5,761 bases of DNA from the NCBI GenBank assembly GCA_030594795.1, contig JAUVEK010000088.1:1-5761 (forward strand). The letters run 5' to 3'. The notes beneath the pieces are model-generated. The model made no database searches, was not told the DNA's origin, and saw only the letters and a list, made by a program, of their open reading frames with translations. Source of the stretch: Candidatus Nanohalarchaeota archaeon (lineage in GTDB: Archaea > EX4484-52 > B79-G9). Positions 5,354 to 5,761 of this stretch are shown here, piece by piece. Both the position numbers and the translations under genes were made by a program. How positions within the stretch are numbered: position 1 is the stretch's first letter; every line of letters begins with the position of its first letter.

Positions 5354-5761
5354 ATGAGTCTGAAAATGAGTATGACACTTATAATAGGCATCATTTTAGC
5401 TTTGGTTACCTTTTTTATTACTGTTGCCATTGCAACAGGAGTTGCCAACCCGGGACAAATCGCGGACTGGTTTTTTGATACGATTGGCAAATTTATTGCA
5501 TCACTTTTCGGGATACACGGGGCTGATGACGAGATTGCAATAGCTTCGACGAAGGCTCTTGCGTGCGCGATTGATACTGCGGCAGCGGGTAGCGGGGAAT
5601 TTGCGGGGGACTCGTGCAGTGATGGCAACGAGGTTACTGGCGCTGTTGCGATGTATGCCCCAAAGTACGGGCTTATGACTGCAAGGGTTATAGGCGCCGC
5701 GAACAGGATTACCGGGGCGGCGATACCTAAAAATCAATGCGGGCCTGTTGACGGGTGCGGC
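5354..5761 (+). CDS. Membrane-anchored Ala/Cys-containing protein (3' partial)
   Basis: The frame is open from the ATG at 5354 to the window edge (136 codons). After MSLKMS, a long hydrophobic helix spans about residues 7-29. Residues 33-53 look like an amphipathic or second weakly hydrophobic segment (ADWFFDTIGKFIASLFG). From residue 57 the sequence is Ala- and Gly-rich with cysteines at 71, 88, 129 and 135, predicted extracellular. The leader has a single Lys and no Gly cleavage motif, so it is probably an uncleaved anchor. The start is set by the TATA box 31 nt upstream and no ribosome site is seen, implying leaderless translation. G/C-rich codons (GCG, GGG) are more frequent here than in the neighbours. 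No family is recognised and the C-terminus is missing. Confidence 0.82.
   Translation, partial: MSLKMSMTLIIGIILALVTFFITVAIATGVANPGQIADWFFDTIGKFIASLFGIHGADDEIAIASTKALACAIDTAAAGSGEFAGDSCSDGNEVTGAVAMYAPKYGLMTARVIGAANRITGAAIPKNQCGPVDGCG

Overview
The window reads as archaeal. Three plus-strand genes have an A/T-rich TATA-type box whose first base lies 31 nt before the ATG, the geometry of leaderless archaeal transcripts. The minus-strand genes instead carry GGTGAT-like Shine-Dalgarno motifs, complementary to the archaeal 16S rRNA 3' end, 3 or 5 nt before their starts. Tiny tightly packed genes, basic leaders of prepilin (class III) type, and Cys-rich secreted domains fit an uncultivated archaeon, possibly of DPANN type. 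I cannot fix the lineage, and I recognise no gene by name.

Layout: two gene sets diverge from an A/T-rich promoter region at about 4175-4278. Leftward (minus strand) runs a compact apparent operon of six genes: a 58-aa single-membrane-helix protein (3998-4174), a 93-aa helix plus Cys-rich domain (3699-3980), a large Cys-rich ectodomain protein of 653 aa or more (1647-3608, probably starting further upstream), a 72-aa helix protein overlapping its 3' end (1444-1662), a 156-aa helix plus Cys-rich tail (948-1418), and a Cys-rich protein entering a carboxypeptidase-regulatory-like domain where the window ends (1-928). Rightward (plus strand) are a 45-aa and a 69-aa helix protein in one transcription unit (4279-4416, 4421-4630), a 192-aa protein with six cysteines (4702-5280), and an Ala/Cys-containing protein running off the window (5354-5761). 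Stem-loops lie between a stop codon and the next TATA box in both plus-strand gaps.

All ten products have one N-terminal hydrophobic helix. In about half of them it follows a basic stretch ending in Gly, like the class III signal peptides cut by archaeal prepilin peptidases. My inference is a cell-surface, type IV pilin-like or membrane-anchored assembly: four helix-only mini-proteins may form a core or scaffold, and the larger Cys-rich proteins may be exposed, disulfide-stabilised subunits. No secretion ATPase, platform protein, peptidase or enzyme is visible, so the function is not established. Two of the ten genes (58 and 45 aa) are short enough for routine gene calling to miss. No RNA genes, insertion sequences or CRISPR arrays are seen, and no stretch longer than 300 bases lacks a gene.
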